Made by a program: the position numbers and the translations under genes. 64,000 nt of DNA, taken from the NCBI RefSeq assembly GCF_009769385.1, contig NZ_ML775963.1, positions 1 to 64,000 on the forward strand, given 5' to 3'. This document shows positions 19,122-27,099 of this stretch, piece after piece (position 1 is the first letter of the stretch; each line of letters starts with the position of its first letter). The stretch is from Saccharothrix deserti. Its GTDB lineage: Bacteria; Actinomycetota; Actinomycetes; Mycobacteriales; Pseudonocardiaceae. The notes under the pieces are model-generated. The model was not told the DNA's origin and did no database searches. It saw only the letters and a program-made list of their open reading frames with translations.

Positions 19122-19154
19122 GAAGGGCGTCCCGGCTGTGCCGGGACGCCCTTC
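19122..19154 (-). terminator. Terminator after the Bax1-I family gene
   Basis: A 14-bp perfect stem (GAAGGGCGTCCCGG and its complement) with a 5-base loop, 17 bases beyond the minus-strand stop codon. The symmetrical stem may also stop the convergent transcript. Confidence 0.75.
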
Positions 19155-19171
19155 GGTCGTGCTGGGTGGTG

Positions 19172-19972
19172 CTAGTCGTTCTGGAAGTAGGACAGCAGGC
19201 GCAGGATCTCCAGGTACAGCCAGACGAGAGTGGTCATCAGGCCGAACGCGGCCAGCCAGGCGTACTTCGCCGGCAGCGCGCTGCGGATCATCTCGTTGGC
19301 GGCCTCGAAGTCCAGCAGGAAGCTGAACGCCGCGATACCGATCACGACCAGGCTGAAGATGATCGCCAGGGTCCCGCCGTCACGCAGGCCCATGTTCACG
19401 CCGAACATACCCATCACCAGGTTGCCCAGCATGAGCACGACCACGCCGACGGTGGCACCGATGATCCACTTGGTCAGGCGCGGGGTGACCCGGATCGCAC
19501 CCGTCTTGTAGACCACGAGCATCGCGCCGAACACGCCGAACGTGCCGAGGATCGCCTGCCACGCGATACCGGGGAAGATCGCCTCGAACACACCGGTGAT
19601 CGCACCGAGGAACACACCTTCCGCCGCCGCGTAGGTGAGCACCAGCGGCGCACTCGGGGTGCGCTTGAAGATGATGACCAACGCGATGACCAGGCCGATG
19701 ATCATGCCCGGGAGCATCAGCGCGAACGGCGCGATCTGGCCGGAGAGCACCAGCCACGCCGAGATGAAACCGGTGACGATGGCGAGACCGAGCGTCGCCG
19801 CGGTCTTGGTGACCACGTCGTCGATCGTGATGGGGCGCTCGCCGGTGGTCGGCGGAGCACCCTGGTAACCGCCGTACTGCTGCGCGTCGTAGGGCTGGCC
19901 GAAGCCTGCGTAGTTACCGCTACCGCCGCCGGTCGGCAGGTTGCGGAACGCGGGGTTGCTGGTGGTACGCAC
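19172..19972 (-). CDS. Bax inhibitor-1/YccA family membrane protein
   Basis: A 266-residue membrane protein with a soluble N-terminal 50 residues rich in Gly/Tyr/Gln (GGYQGAPPTTGERPITIDDVV) and about seven transmembrane helices. The order of helices and the DVVTKTAATLGLAIVTGF and TYAAAEGVFLGAITGVFE segments fit actinobacterial Bax1-I proteins. Relatives act as pH-sensitive calcium-leak channels or in membrane protein quality control; the role here is unknown. The GTG at 19972 is used because CAGGAGG lies 7 bases upstream. Longer frames have no such site. Confidence 0.85.
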   Translation of the reverse strand: MRTTSNPAFRNLPTGGGSGNYAGFGQPYDAQQYGGYQGAPPTTGERPITIDDVVTKTAATLGLAIVTGFISAWLVLSGQIAPFALMLPGMIIGLVIALVIIFKRTPSAPLVLTYAAAEGVFLGAITGVFEAIFPGIAWQAILGTFGVFGAMLVVYKTGAIRVTPRLTKWIIGATVGVVVLMLGNLVMGMFGVNMGLRDGGTLAIIFSLVVIGIAAFSFLLDFEAANEMIRSALPAKYAWLAAFGLMTTLVWLYLEILRLLSYFQND

Positions 19973-20216
19973 CTCGTCCTCCTGTGGCGTGCTGACGCCG
20001 TCACGGGGTTCAACGACCACACGAGTCGATCGGTTCCCGTCGGGTAAAAGCGACTTTACTCGGGCTGTCGATCTCGGATCCACACCCCGCGCTGCGGAGC
20101 GTAGTCGGCGTTCCACCCCGCTGGTGGCTTGTCGAAGTGATCTCGGACCCGTAAGGCTCTCCTCCGGCAGTTCTCACCGACCGGCCGCTCCTGACGGAGA
20201 CGTGCCCGAGGGGTTC

Positions 20217-21638
20217 ATGATGGGTTGGAGACGACTCGCCGGCGCGGTGCTCGCGGCCGGTGTGACCCTGCTCGCCGTGCCCGCCGCAGCCGGGGCCCAG
20301 GTGCAGCAAGGCATCGGGCACGAGACCGAGGCGCAGGGGTACAACGGCAAGCCCCCGGGCACCGGAGACTGGCTCGGTTCCTACATCTGGCGCGGCCAAC
20401 AGGTGTGGTGCGTGCAGTACTCGTTGCTCGCGCCGGACAGCTCGGTGGAGTACAAGGAGGGCGACGAACTGCTCTCCAAGGGTGGTGCGAGGCTGCCGGA
20501 CGACATCGCGGCCAACATCTCGTACCTCCTTTTGAGGTACGCCACCACCCAGTCGGCCGACGAGTCGGCGGCGCTGGCGCACCTGCTGCACTCGTGGACG
20601 GCGTACGAGGACCCGGCCAACGGGATCTCCCTCGACCCGAACAGTGACTACAAGCACATCGCCTACAACATCGACTTCCACTACAACCAGCTCGCCCGCT
20701 TCGGCGAGGCGCAGAAGACGGTGGACCGGCTGCTGGCCGACGCGGTGGCCAACCGCGGGCCGTGGGCGGCCAAGGTGAGCGCGCCGGCGAAGGAACAGGT
20801 CATCGGCTCGCCCGACACGTGGGTGGTGGACATCACCAAGACCGACGGCGGCCAGGTGGCCGGTGTCCCGGTGACGATCGAGCTCGCCGACGCGACGCTG
20901 GAGTCCGGTGCGCCCGCCGGCGAGGTGACCACGCCGGCCGACGGCAAGGCGCTCGCGGTGAAGGTGGTGCCGACCGGGCCGAACCCGTCGTTCACGGTGA
21001 AGCTGGACAGCCCGGCCGACCGGCCGAGGGTGCACATCCCGGCGAACGAGAACATGCAGCGGATCGTCACCACGGGCGGCGAGAAGAAGCTGACCGCGAA
21101 CGCCTCGACGACCGCGAAGACGGCGCCGGGTGTGGTGAAGGTCGCCAAGACCGACGCGGAGACCGGCAAGGCGATCGCGGGCGTGCCGCTGCGGGTGACC
21201 GCGGCCGACGGCACGTCGCCCGCGAGGCGGCAGGACGACACCGCGTTGACCGGTCCCGAGGGTCAGCCGATCGTGTTGCAGACCGCCGCCGACGGCACCG
21301 CGGTGGTGCCGGACCTGCGCACACCGCAGGAGATCTGCGTGATCGAGGTGGCACCGGTCAAGGGCTACGAGGAGTTCTTCGACCCGAACGCGCCGCCCAA
21401 GGTGTGCGGGAACGTCGAGCCGGGGCAGACGTTGGCGCTGGCGTTGACCAACAAACCGGACAAACCGGTCGTGCCCATCACGATCCCGGCGGGCTCTGAA
21501 GGCGCCGGGGTGGTGGCGACGGCGTCGTTCACCACCGAGGTGTCGACCGGCGCGCTGGTCGGGTTCGGCGGCGTGGTGCTGGTCGGCGCGACGCTGCTCG
21601 GCCTGCTGGTCCGGCGACGGGCGACCGCACGATCGTGA
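20217..21638 (+). CDS. Surface-exposed protein with thioester-like and prealbumin-like domains
   Basis: A 473-residue exported protein. Residues 1-25 are a signal peptide (AGAVLAAGVTLLAVPAAAGAQ). Residues about 40-170 hold a Cys in QQVWCVQYS and a Gln in YATTQSADES followed by HSW, reminiscent of Gram-positive thioester adhesion domains; this is tentative. Two Ig-like prealbumin/SpaA-type modules follow (ITKTDGGQVAGVPVTIEL; VKVAKTDAETGKAIAGVPLRV). The end is a transmembrane helix and a basic tail (RRRATARS). No LPXTG-like motif precedes the helix, although a sortase gene overlaps by four bases. It may be processed at a non-canonical site or simply membrane anchored. Confidence 0.7.
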   Translation: MMGWRRLAGAVLAAGVTLLAVPAAAGAQVQQGIGHETEAQGYNGKPPGTGDWLGSYIWRGQQVWCVQYSLLAPDSSVEYKEGDELLSKGGARLPDDIAANISYLLLRYATTQSADESAALAHLLHSWTAYEDPANGISLDPNSDYKHIAYNIDFHYNQLARFGEAQKTVDRLLADAVANRGPWAAKVSAPAKEQVIGSPDTWVVDITKTDGGQVAGVPVTIELADATLESGAPAGEVTTPADGKALAVKVVPTGPNPSFTVKLDSPADRPRVHIPANENMQRIVTTGGEKKLTANASTTAKTAPGVVKVAKTDAETGKAIAGVPLRVTAADGTSPARRQDDTALTGPEGQPIVLQTAADGTAVVPDLRTPQEICVIEVAPVKGYEEFFDPNAPPKVCGNVEPGQTLALALTNKPDKPVVPITIPAGSEGAGVVATASFTTEVSTGALVGFGGVVLVGATLLGLLVRRRATARS

Positions 21639-22351
21639 AGGCTCTGCTGACGGGTGCGGCGGTGGCGGCTCTGCTCGCCTCCGCCGCGCTCGTGTTCACC
21701 CAGTCGTCGGACGTCGTGCTGGCGGGTCGGTCGGTGCCCGGTGACGCCGCGGTGCCGCACCCGTTGGGCGACAGCGCGCGCTCCGGGCGTGGCGTCGACC
21801 TGGCCGGGATGCCGGCCGGTGCGAACGCGCCCGCGTCACCGCCGCCGACGACCGCCGACACCACCACTCCTCCCCCGCCACCGCCCGCACCTCCGCCGCA
21901 GCAGCAGCAGCAGCAGCCGGGGACGGTGCGGCTGCCCGAAGGCGGGTTGGCGACGCTGGTGCGCGAGGAGGTCACCGCCGACGGCGTGCTGCCGATCCCG
22001 GAGGGCGTCGGCGAGGCGACGTGGTGGGGCGTGGACCTGGGCGCGGCCGAGGGCGCGACGGTGCTGGCCGGGCACGTGAACTGGAAGGGCGTGACCGGGC
22101 CGTTCGACGAGCTGTGGCGGTCGGCGGTCGGGCAGGACGTGACCGTGGTCGACACGGCGGGCAAGACGTTCCGGTTCAAGGTCAGCCGGGTCGAGGCGGT
22201 CCGGAAGGACGCCCTGCCGTCGCGCGCGGTCGAGCTGTTCGGGCCGCGCGGCGAGCACCGACTGGTGCTGGTGACGTGCGGCGGCCGGTGGGTCGGCGGT
22301 AACACGGGGTATGAGGAGAACCAGGTCGTGATCGCCACGCCCGTCCCCTGA
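21635..22351 (+). CDS. Class F sortase
   Basis: A 238-residue membrane-anchored transpeptidase. An N-terminal hydrophobic segment (LLTGAAVAALLASAALVF) is followed by a linker rich in Pro, Thr and a run of seven Gln encoded by CAG repeats (near 21899-21919). The catalytic domain starts at about residue 95. The active-site His is in AGHVNWKGV, the Cys is in LVTCGG, and YEENQVVIA matches the class F C-terminal strand. The start overlaps the stop of the surface-protein gene (GTGA), so this is a coupled pair. The substrate is presumably that protein, but no sorting motif is evident in it. Confidence 0.82.
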   Translation: MKALLTGAAVAALLASAALVFTQSSDVVLAGRSVPGDAAVPHPLGDSARSGRGVDLAGMPAGANAPASPPPTTADTTTPPPPPPAPPPQQQQQQPGTVRLPEGGLATLVREEVTADGVLPIPEGVGEATWWGVDLGAAEGATVLAGHVNWKGVTGPFDELWRSAVGQDVTVVDTAGKTFRFKVSRVEAVRKDALPSRAVELFGPRGEHRLVLVTCGGRWVGGNTGYEENQVVIATPVP

Positions 22352-22352
22352 T

Positions 22353-22417
22353 CGGGTTTGCCTTCGGCAACCCGGAGTAATTTCGGTGCTCAAGGTAACC
22401 ATCAGGCAACCTTGAGC
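22353..22417. terminator. Two consecutive hairpins after the sortase gene
   Basis: The first hairpin (22353-22374, CGGGTTTGCC / GGCAACCCG) has one bulge and begins two bases after the sortase stop. The second (22388-22417, GCTCAAGGT / ACCTTGAGC) has a perfect 9-bp stem and a 12-base loop. Together they separate the sortase transcript from the next gene. Confidence 0.5.
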
Positions 22418-22439
22418 TACCAATCTTCGTCTTCCTGGC

Positions 22440-23594
22440 GTGAAACGATGGGGCTGGCTCAGCACTGGCGTCGCGCTGGCACTCACCCTCGTGGTGCTCG
22501 CCGTGCTCGGGGCCCGTGAACCCGGACCGGGTCACGACGTGGGCGACCTGGCCGCGCCGCTGCCGATGGCGCCGCGCACGACGAGCAGCAGCGCCTCGCC
22601 GCCGCCGACCGTGCCCGCCGCGGCCTCGCCACCGGCGTGGATGCGGCGGATGCAGCCGGGCGAGAAGCCGCCGCAGTTCGTGCTGTTCTCGTTCGACGGC
22701 GCGGCGTCCAAACCGCACTGGGACCGGATCATGCCGCTGGCCAAGGCGGCGAACGCGCACGTCACCGGGCTGCTGTCGGGCGTGTACCTGGTGCCCGACC
22801 AGGACGCCTCCACCTACACCGGACCGGGGCACCCGCGGGGCCTGTCGTCCATCGGCTTCGGCGGCAGCCGCGCGGACGTCGCCCTGCGGATCGAGTACCT
22901 GAACGCGGCCATCGACGCCGGGCACGAGATCGGCACCCACTACAACGGGCACTTCTGCGTCGGCGACGAGCCGAACGTCGGCACCTGGAACACCGACCAG
23001 TGGAACAACGAGCTGGAGCAGTTCTTCGCGATCGTGGAGAAGGCCAGGCAACAGGGGTTCAAGCTGGACCCGGCGGCGGTGCGCGGCGGGCGGACGCCGT
23101 GCCTGGAGGGCAAGTGGGACCAGGCGTTCCCGGCGATGCGCGGACGCGGCCTGGCCTACGACACCAGCCACGTGAGCCTCGGCGTGGTGTGGCCGTCCGT
23201 GCAGAACGGGATGTGGGAGTTCCCGATGCCGGAGGTGCGCGTGCCCGCCCTCGGCAAGCAGGTCGTGATGATGGACTTCAACCTCTGGTACGCGCTCAAC
23301 GGCGCCAAGGACGAACCCGAGAAGGCCGCCGAGTACACGCAGATCGTGCTGGACACGTACCGCTCGGTGTACCAGGCGGCGTTCAACGGCAACCGCGCCC
23401 CGATGGTGATCGGCAACCACTTCAACGACTGGGCGGGCGGCGCGTTCAGCGACGCGGTGGTGGGGTTCCTGAGCGAGGCGTGCGTGCGTCCGGAGACGGT
23501 GTGCGCCACCTACACCGAGGTCATCCAGTGGATGCAGCTGCAGGATCCGGTGGTGCTCGAACAGTTGAGGCGGATGCCGGCCGCCCGGAACTGA
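22440..23594 (+). CDS. Polysaccharide deacetylase-like exported protein
   Basis: A 384-residue protein with an N-terminal signal anchor (GWLSTGVALALTLVVLAVLG), a Ser/Pro/Thr linker and a NodB-like catalytic domain. Metal-site marks are FSFDGAAS (motif 1 Asp) and AGHEIGTHYNGH (motif 2 H-x3-H). RGGRTPCLEG is in the motif 3 region. The C-terminal NHFNDWAGGAFSDAVVGFLSE fits the motif 5 His area. The substrate may be peptidoglycan or another N-acetylated glycan. It begins at a GTG after the two hairpins. Alternatively it could belong to the clan of deacetylase-fold proteins without activity, because the first motif is SFDGA rather than TFDDG. Confidence 0.7.
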   Translation: MKRWGWLSTGVALALTLVVLAVLGAREPGPGHDVGDLAAPLPMAPRTTSSSASPPPTVPAAASPPAWMRRMQPGEKPPQFVLFSFDGAASKPHWDRIMPLAKAANAHVTGLLSGVYLVPDQDASTYTGPGHPRGLSSIGFGGSRADVALRIEYLNAAIDAGHEIGTHYNGHFCVGDEPNVGTWNTDQWNNELEQFFAIVEKARQQGFKLDPAAVRGGRTPCLEGKWDQAFPAMRGRGLAYDTSHVSLGVVWPSVQNGMWEFPMPEVRVPALGKQVVMMDFNLWYALNGAKDEPEKAAEYTQIVLDTYRSVYQAAFNGNRAPMVIGNHFNDWAGGAFSDAVVGFLSEACVRPETVCATYTEVIQWMQLQDPVVLEQLRRMPAARN

Positions 23595-23736
23595 CACCCG
23601 AGCCGACACCGGGACCGACACCGCGCAGCCAAACAAGATGGGAAAGGTTCTTGACTATCTAGCGCGGTGGCCGTTCGAGGCTCTACGGTGGGTTACCGCC
23701 GCCCCACGGAAAGCACTCGCATCCGAGGAGTAGCGC

Positions 23737-23832
23737 ATGACCACCGAGCCCGAGAAGCGCACCTGGGTCAAGCCCGATTTCCGGGACGTCGACACCCCGA
23801 TGGAAGTCACCGCTTACGCAGCTCGCAGCTGA
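23737..23832 (+). CDS. pqqA: PQQ precursor peptide PqqA
   Basis: A 31-residue precursor from whose Glu and Tyr the redox cofactor pyrroloquinoline quinone is built. It contains the diagnostic EVTAY core (MEVTAYAARS at the C-terminus), where Glu gamma-carbon and Tyr ring are joined by PqqE. The leader WVKPDFRDVDTP fits the Trp-x-Lys-Pro pattern of PqqA. A GAGGAG site lies 7 bases before the ATG. It is the first gene of the operon pqqA-C-D-E-B. A TTGACT hexamer about 85 bases upstream may be part of its promoter. Confidence 0.92.
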   Translation: MTTEPEKRTWVKPDFRDVDTPMEVTAYAARS

Positions 23833-23905
23833 CCGATCCGCCGTGCCCCTCCGGCCGCGGTGTCGGAGGGGCACGGCGCCTGCGGACCGAGAGGTGCCTG
23901 CCGCC

Positions 23906-24613
23906 GTGCTCACCCCTGTGGAGTTGGACCCCGACGAGTTCCTGGACCCCGACGAGTTCGTCGCGCGCCTGCGCGCCCTGTCACCCCGCTACTGGGACCG
24001 CCACCCGTTCCACCTCCGGCTGCACGAGGGCCGGTTGACCAAGCACGAACTCCAGCTGTGGGCGGCCAACCGCTGGTACTACCAGCGCGCGATCCCGCAG
24101 AAGGACGCCGCGATCCTGGCCAACTGCCCGGACGTCGAGGTCCGCCGCGTGTGGCGCGAGCGGATCGTGTGGCACGACGGCAGCGCGCCGGGCGAGGGCG
24201 GCGCGGAGAACTGGCTCCGCCTGGCCGAGGCCGTCGGGCTGACCCGGGAGGAGGTGCTGGACGAGCGGCACGTGCTGCCGGGCACGCGGTTCGCCGTGGA
24301 CGCCTACGTGACGTTCGCCCGCACCCGGCCGTGGGTGGAGGCGGTGGCGTCCGGGCTCACCGAGATGTTCTCGCGCGGCCTGATGGCGCGCCGGCTCGTC
24401 GACATGCGCGAGCACTACCCGTGGATCGCCGAGGAGGGCTTCACCTACTTCACCACCAGGCTCCAGGTGATCGCCGACGAAGGGAAGTCCACTTTGGACA
24501 TCGTGGTGCGCAACTGCCGCACGCGCGAGCAGCAGGAGGCGGCGGTCGCCGCGCTGGCCTTCAAGTGCGACGTGCTGCGGGCGGTTCTGGACGCCGTGGA
24601 CTACTACTCATGA
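23906..24613 (+). CDS. pqqC: Pyrroloquinoline-quinone synthase PqqC
   Basis: The cofactorless oxidase that performs the last eight-electron oxidation and ring closure to PQQ. The 235-residue protein shows the family core: YWDRHPFHLRLHEGRL, WAANRWYYQRAIPQKDAAILANC, a TRFAVDAYV segment, and HYPWIAEEGFTYF. His and Tyr residues that line the PQQ pocket lie in these motifs. The start is uncertain between the GTG at 23906 and the one four codons earlier; AGAGG lies just upstream. It begins 73 bases after pqqA and overlaps pqqD by four bases. Confidence 0.92.
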   Translation: MLTPVELDPDEFLDPDEFVARLRALSPRYWDRHPFHLRLHEGRLTKHELQLWAANRWYYQRAIPQKDAAILANCPDVEVRRVWRERIVWHDGSAPGEGGAENWLRLAEAVGLTREEVLDERHVLPGTRFAVDAYVTFARTRPWVEAVASGLTEMFSRGLMARRLVDMREHYPWIAEEGFTYFTTRLQVIADEGKSTLDIVVRNCRTREQQEAAVAALAFKCDVLRAVLDAVDYYS

Positions 24614-24879
24614 CCGCGCTCAGCGCGGTGCCGCGCCTGAGGCGTGGCGTGAAGGCCGCCTACGACGAGACCCGGGACAGCCACGTGGTGCTGTTCCCGG
24701 AAGGCGTGCTGGTGCTCAACGAGACCGCGGCGGCGGTGATCGGGCTGTGCGACGGGCGGACGTCCGTCGAGGGCATCGCGCGCAGGCTGGCCGAGGACTT
24801 CGACGGGGTGGAGGTGGACGACGTGGCCGAACTCGTCGCCCGGCTCGTGGCGCGCCGGGTGGTGGACGTCGATGGCTGA
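24610..24879 (+). CDS. pqqD: PQQ peptide chaperone PqqD
   Basis: An 89-residue RiPP-recognition protein that binds PqqA and presents it to PqqE. Seen: PRLRRGVKAAYDETRDSHVV at the start, the strand-turn FPEGVLVLNETAAAVIGLCDG, and the helical RRLAEDFDGVEVDDVAELVARL at the end. Length matches free-standing PqqD. Its ATG overlaps the pqqC stop (ATGA), and it overlaps pqqE by eight bases, so translation is coupled on both sides. Confidence 0.92.
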   Translation: MTALSAVPRLRRGVKAAYDETRDSHVVLFPEGVLVLNETAAAVIGLCDGRTSVEGIARRLAEDFDGVEVDDVAELVARLVARRVVDVDG

Positions 24880-25927
24880 CGCGCCGTTCGGCCTGCTCGC
24901 CGAGCTGACCCACCGGTGCCCGCTCAAGTGCGGGTACTGCTCCAACCCCCTGGAACTGATCGGGCGCGCGGACGAGCTGGACACGGCGCAGTGGCGGGCG
25001 GTGTTCGACCAGGCCCGCGCGTTGGGCGTGTTGCAGGTCCACTTGTCCGGCGGGGAGCCGTTGGCGCGCAAGGACTTGCCGGAACTGGTCCGCCACGCGT
25101 CCGGGCTCGGCTGCTACGTGAACCTGGTGACCAGCGGGCTGGGGCTGACGCCGGAGCGGTTGGCGGACCTGCGCGGGGTCGACCACGTGCAGCTGTCCGT
25201 GCAGGACGCGGAGTCGGCCTCCGCGAACCGGATCGCCGGGGTGAGGGCGTTCGACCACAAGATCAAGGCCGCCGAGGTGATCCGGGACGCGGGGCTGCCG
25301 CTGACCGTGAACGTGGTGCTGCACCGGCTCAACCTCGACCACGTCGGCGAGATCGTCGCGTTGGCGGAGCGCATGGGCGCGGACCGGTTGGAGTTGGCCA
25401 ACACGCAGTACTACGGCTGGGCGTTGCGCAACCGTGCCGCGTTGCTGCCCACGCGGGAGCAGTTGGCGCGGGCGGGTGAGGTGGTGGCCGCCGCGCAGGC
25501 GCGTTCGGCGATGGAGATCGTGTACGTGATCGCCGACTACCACGAGGCGCACCCGAAGCCGTGCATGCACGGGTGGGGCGCGCGGCAGCTGACCGTGGCG
25601 CCGAACGGCGATGTGCTGCCGTGCCCGGCGGCTGGGGTGATCGAGGGGTTGGGCGTCGAGAACGTCAAGGACCGGGCGTTGGCCGACATCTGGCACTCCT
25701 CGCCCGCGTTCAACGCCTTCCGCGGGTTCGACTGGATGCAGGAGCCGTGCCGCACGTGCGCGCGCCGTGAGCTGGACTTCGGTGGGTGCCGGTGTCAGGC
25801 GTTCCAGCTGACGGGGGACGCGGCGGCGACCGACCCGGTGTGCTCGCTGTCGCCGCACCGGGGCGTGGTCGACCTGATCCTGGCGGGCGGTCCGGCCTCG
25901 GTCGAGCACCGGGCGGTCGTCCGGTGA
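24872..25927 (+). CDS. pqqE: PQQ radical SAM enzyme PqqE
   Basis: The radical SAM/SPASM enzyme that makes the first Glu-Tyr carbon-carbon bond in PqqA. The radical SAM cluster motif is HRCPLKCGYC (Cys16, Cys20, Cys23). The SPASM region near the C-terminus has VAPNGDVLPCPAA, EPCRTCARRELDFGGCRCQ and DPVCSLSPH, which bind auxiliary iron-sulfur clusters. The 351 residues are slightly shorter than the usual 370-380. The end carries an unusual ASVEHRAVVR tail that runs into a tandem DNA repeat. Confidence 0.93.
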   Translation: MADAPFGLLAELTHRCPLKCGYCSNPLELIGRADELDTAQWRAVFDQARALGVLQVHLSGGEPLARKDLPELVRHASGLGCYVNLVTSGLGLTPERLADLRGVDHVQLSVQDAESASANRIAGVRAFDHKIKAAEVIRDAGLPLTVNVVLHRLNLDHVGEIVALAERMGADRLELANTQYYGWALRNRAALLPTREQLARAGEVVAAAQARSAMEIVYVIADYHEAHPKPCMHGWGARQLTVAPNGDVLPCPAAGVIEGLGVENVKDRALADIWHSSPAFNAFRGFDWMQEPCRTCARRELDFGGCRCQAFQLTGDAAATDPVCSLSPHRGVVDLILAGGPASVEHRAVVR

Positions 25928-25972
25928 AGGTGGTCGTCCGGTGAAGGCGGTCCTCCGGTGAAGGCGGTCGTG
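25922..25972 (+). repeat. 17-bp triplication across the pqqE-pqqB junction
   Basis: Three copies of a 17-bp unit (CGGTGAAGGCGGTCGTC and close variants) at 25922, 25939 and 25956. Each contains GTGA, so each offers a stop for the frame before it and a GTG start. The first two starts lead to only six sense codons; the third starts pqqB. Confidence 0.9.
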
Positions 25973-26833
25973 CTCGGGACTGCGGCCGGTGGCGGTGTGC
26001 CGCAGTGGAACTGCGCGTGCGGGCCGTGCACGGCGGTGCGGGCGGGTTCGCTTCCGACCCGGACGCAGGACGCGTTGGCGGTGAGCGGGGACGGTGTGGG
26101 GTGGTGGTTGGTCAACACGTCGCCGGACATCGGCGCGCAGCTCACCGCCACGCCCGCGCTCGCGCCTGGTCCCGGCCCGCGGGACACGCCGGTCCGCGGT
26201 GTGCTGTTCACCGACGCCGAGTTGGACCACACGTTGGGCTTGGCGGTGTTGCGCGGTGCGGCCGGGTTGCGGGTGCACGCGCCGGCGACCGTGCTGCACG
26301 CGCTCGCGCCGACGCGGGACGTGCTGGCGACGTACGGCGAGTGGTCGTGGCGGCAGGTGGAGCCGGAGCAGACGTTCGCGCTCGCGGGTGGGCTGGAGGT
26401 CACCGCGTTCCCGGTGAGCGGCAAGCGGCCCCGGTACGCCGCCGACTCGCCGGTGGCCGGCCACTGGGTCGTGGCGTACCGGTTCTCCGACCCGGCGACC
26501 GGCGGTGTGCTGCTCTACGCGCCGTGCCTCGCGTCCTGGCCCCCGGGCTTCGACGCCCTGGTAGCGGAGGCCGACGTGGTCCTGCTGGACGGCACGTTCT
26601 ACGCGCCGTCGGAGATGGGCGCGGCCACCGGCAAGCCGAGCGGCCAGGCCGCGATGGGCCACCTACCGATGATCCACAGCCTGCCGGAACTCCGCCGCCA
26701 CCCCACCACCCGCCGCGTCTACACCCACCTGAACAACACCAACCCGGTCCTGTCCCCCGACTCCCCCGAGCACTCCAAGATCACCGAGTCCGGCGCGGAG
26801 ATCGTCCCCGACGGCACCACCTTCACCCTCTGA
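25958..26833 (+). CDS. pqqB: PQQ biosynthesis protein PqqB
   Basis: A metallo-beta-lactamase-fold oxygenase or carrier needed for PQQ production, thought to act on the tyrosine part of the intermediate. The 291-residue protein shows GTAAGGGVPQWNCACGPC with its metal-binding cysteines, the family helix FTDAELDHTLGLAVLRG, and LDGTFYAPSEM with GHLPM near the C-terminus. It starts at the third GTG of a 17-bp triplication. Its stop codon (TGA at 26831-26833) is inside the first unit of a 22-bp-period repeat array. PQQ-dependent dehydrogenases and the PqqF/G-type protease are not in this window. Confidence 0.92.
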   Translation: MKAVVLGTAAGGGVPQWNCACGPCTAVRAGSLPTRTQDALAVSGDGVGWWLVNTSPDIGAQLTATPALAPGPGPRDTPVRGVLFTDAELDHTLGLAVLRGAAGLRVHAPATVLHALAPTRDVLATYGEWSWRQVEPEQTFALAGGLEVTAFPVSGKRPRYAADSPVAGHWVVAYRFSDPATGGVLLYAPCLASWPPGFDALVAEADVVLLDGTFYAPSEMGAATGKPSGQAAMGHLPMIHSLPELRRHPTTRRVYTHLNNTNPVLSPDSPEHSKITESGAEIVPDGTTFTL

Positions 26834-27039
26834 ACGTAGGACACACCCTTCGCGAACGTAGGACACACCGGCCGCGAACGTAGGACACACCGCACGCGAA
26901 GGTTCGACTCTCGGGACCTGAGTGTTCGACTCTCGCGAGAGTCGAACGTTCGCGTGCCGAGAGTCGAACACTCAAGTGCGGTGTGTCCTACGTTCAGGAT
27001 GCGTGTGTCCTACGTTCGGGAGGGGTGAGTTGAACGTTC
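26832..27039. repeat. 22-bp-period repeat array 4 (ten units, back to back)
   Basis: Five inverted units at 26832, 26854, 26876, 26898 and 26920, then five forward units at 26937, 26959, 26981, 27003 and 27025, each exactly 22 bp apart. Unit types run from GAACGTAGGACACAC outward to GTTCGACTCTC in the centre. The two central units form a perfect 24-bp palindrome at 26924-26947. Between pqqB and the sensor kinase gene, this is the most regular of the arrays. Confidence 0.92.
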
Positions 27040-27099
27040 GGGACAGGTTGGGGGGTTAAGCCCACCGCGTGGCGTGGAGGTAGCCGCAACAATCGGTGC

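Noticed and set aside
26832..27039. CRISPR array
   Set aside because: The unit is 15 bp with 7-bp spacers, inverted halves, and no cas genes nearby; CRISPR repeats are longer with longer unique spacers and one orientation.
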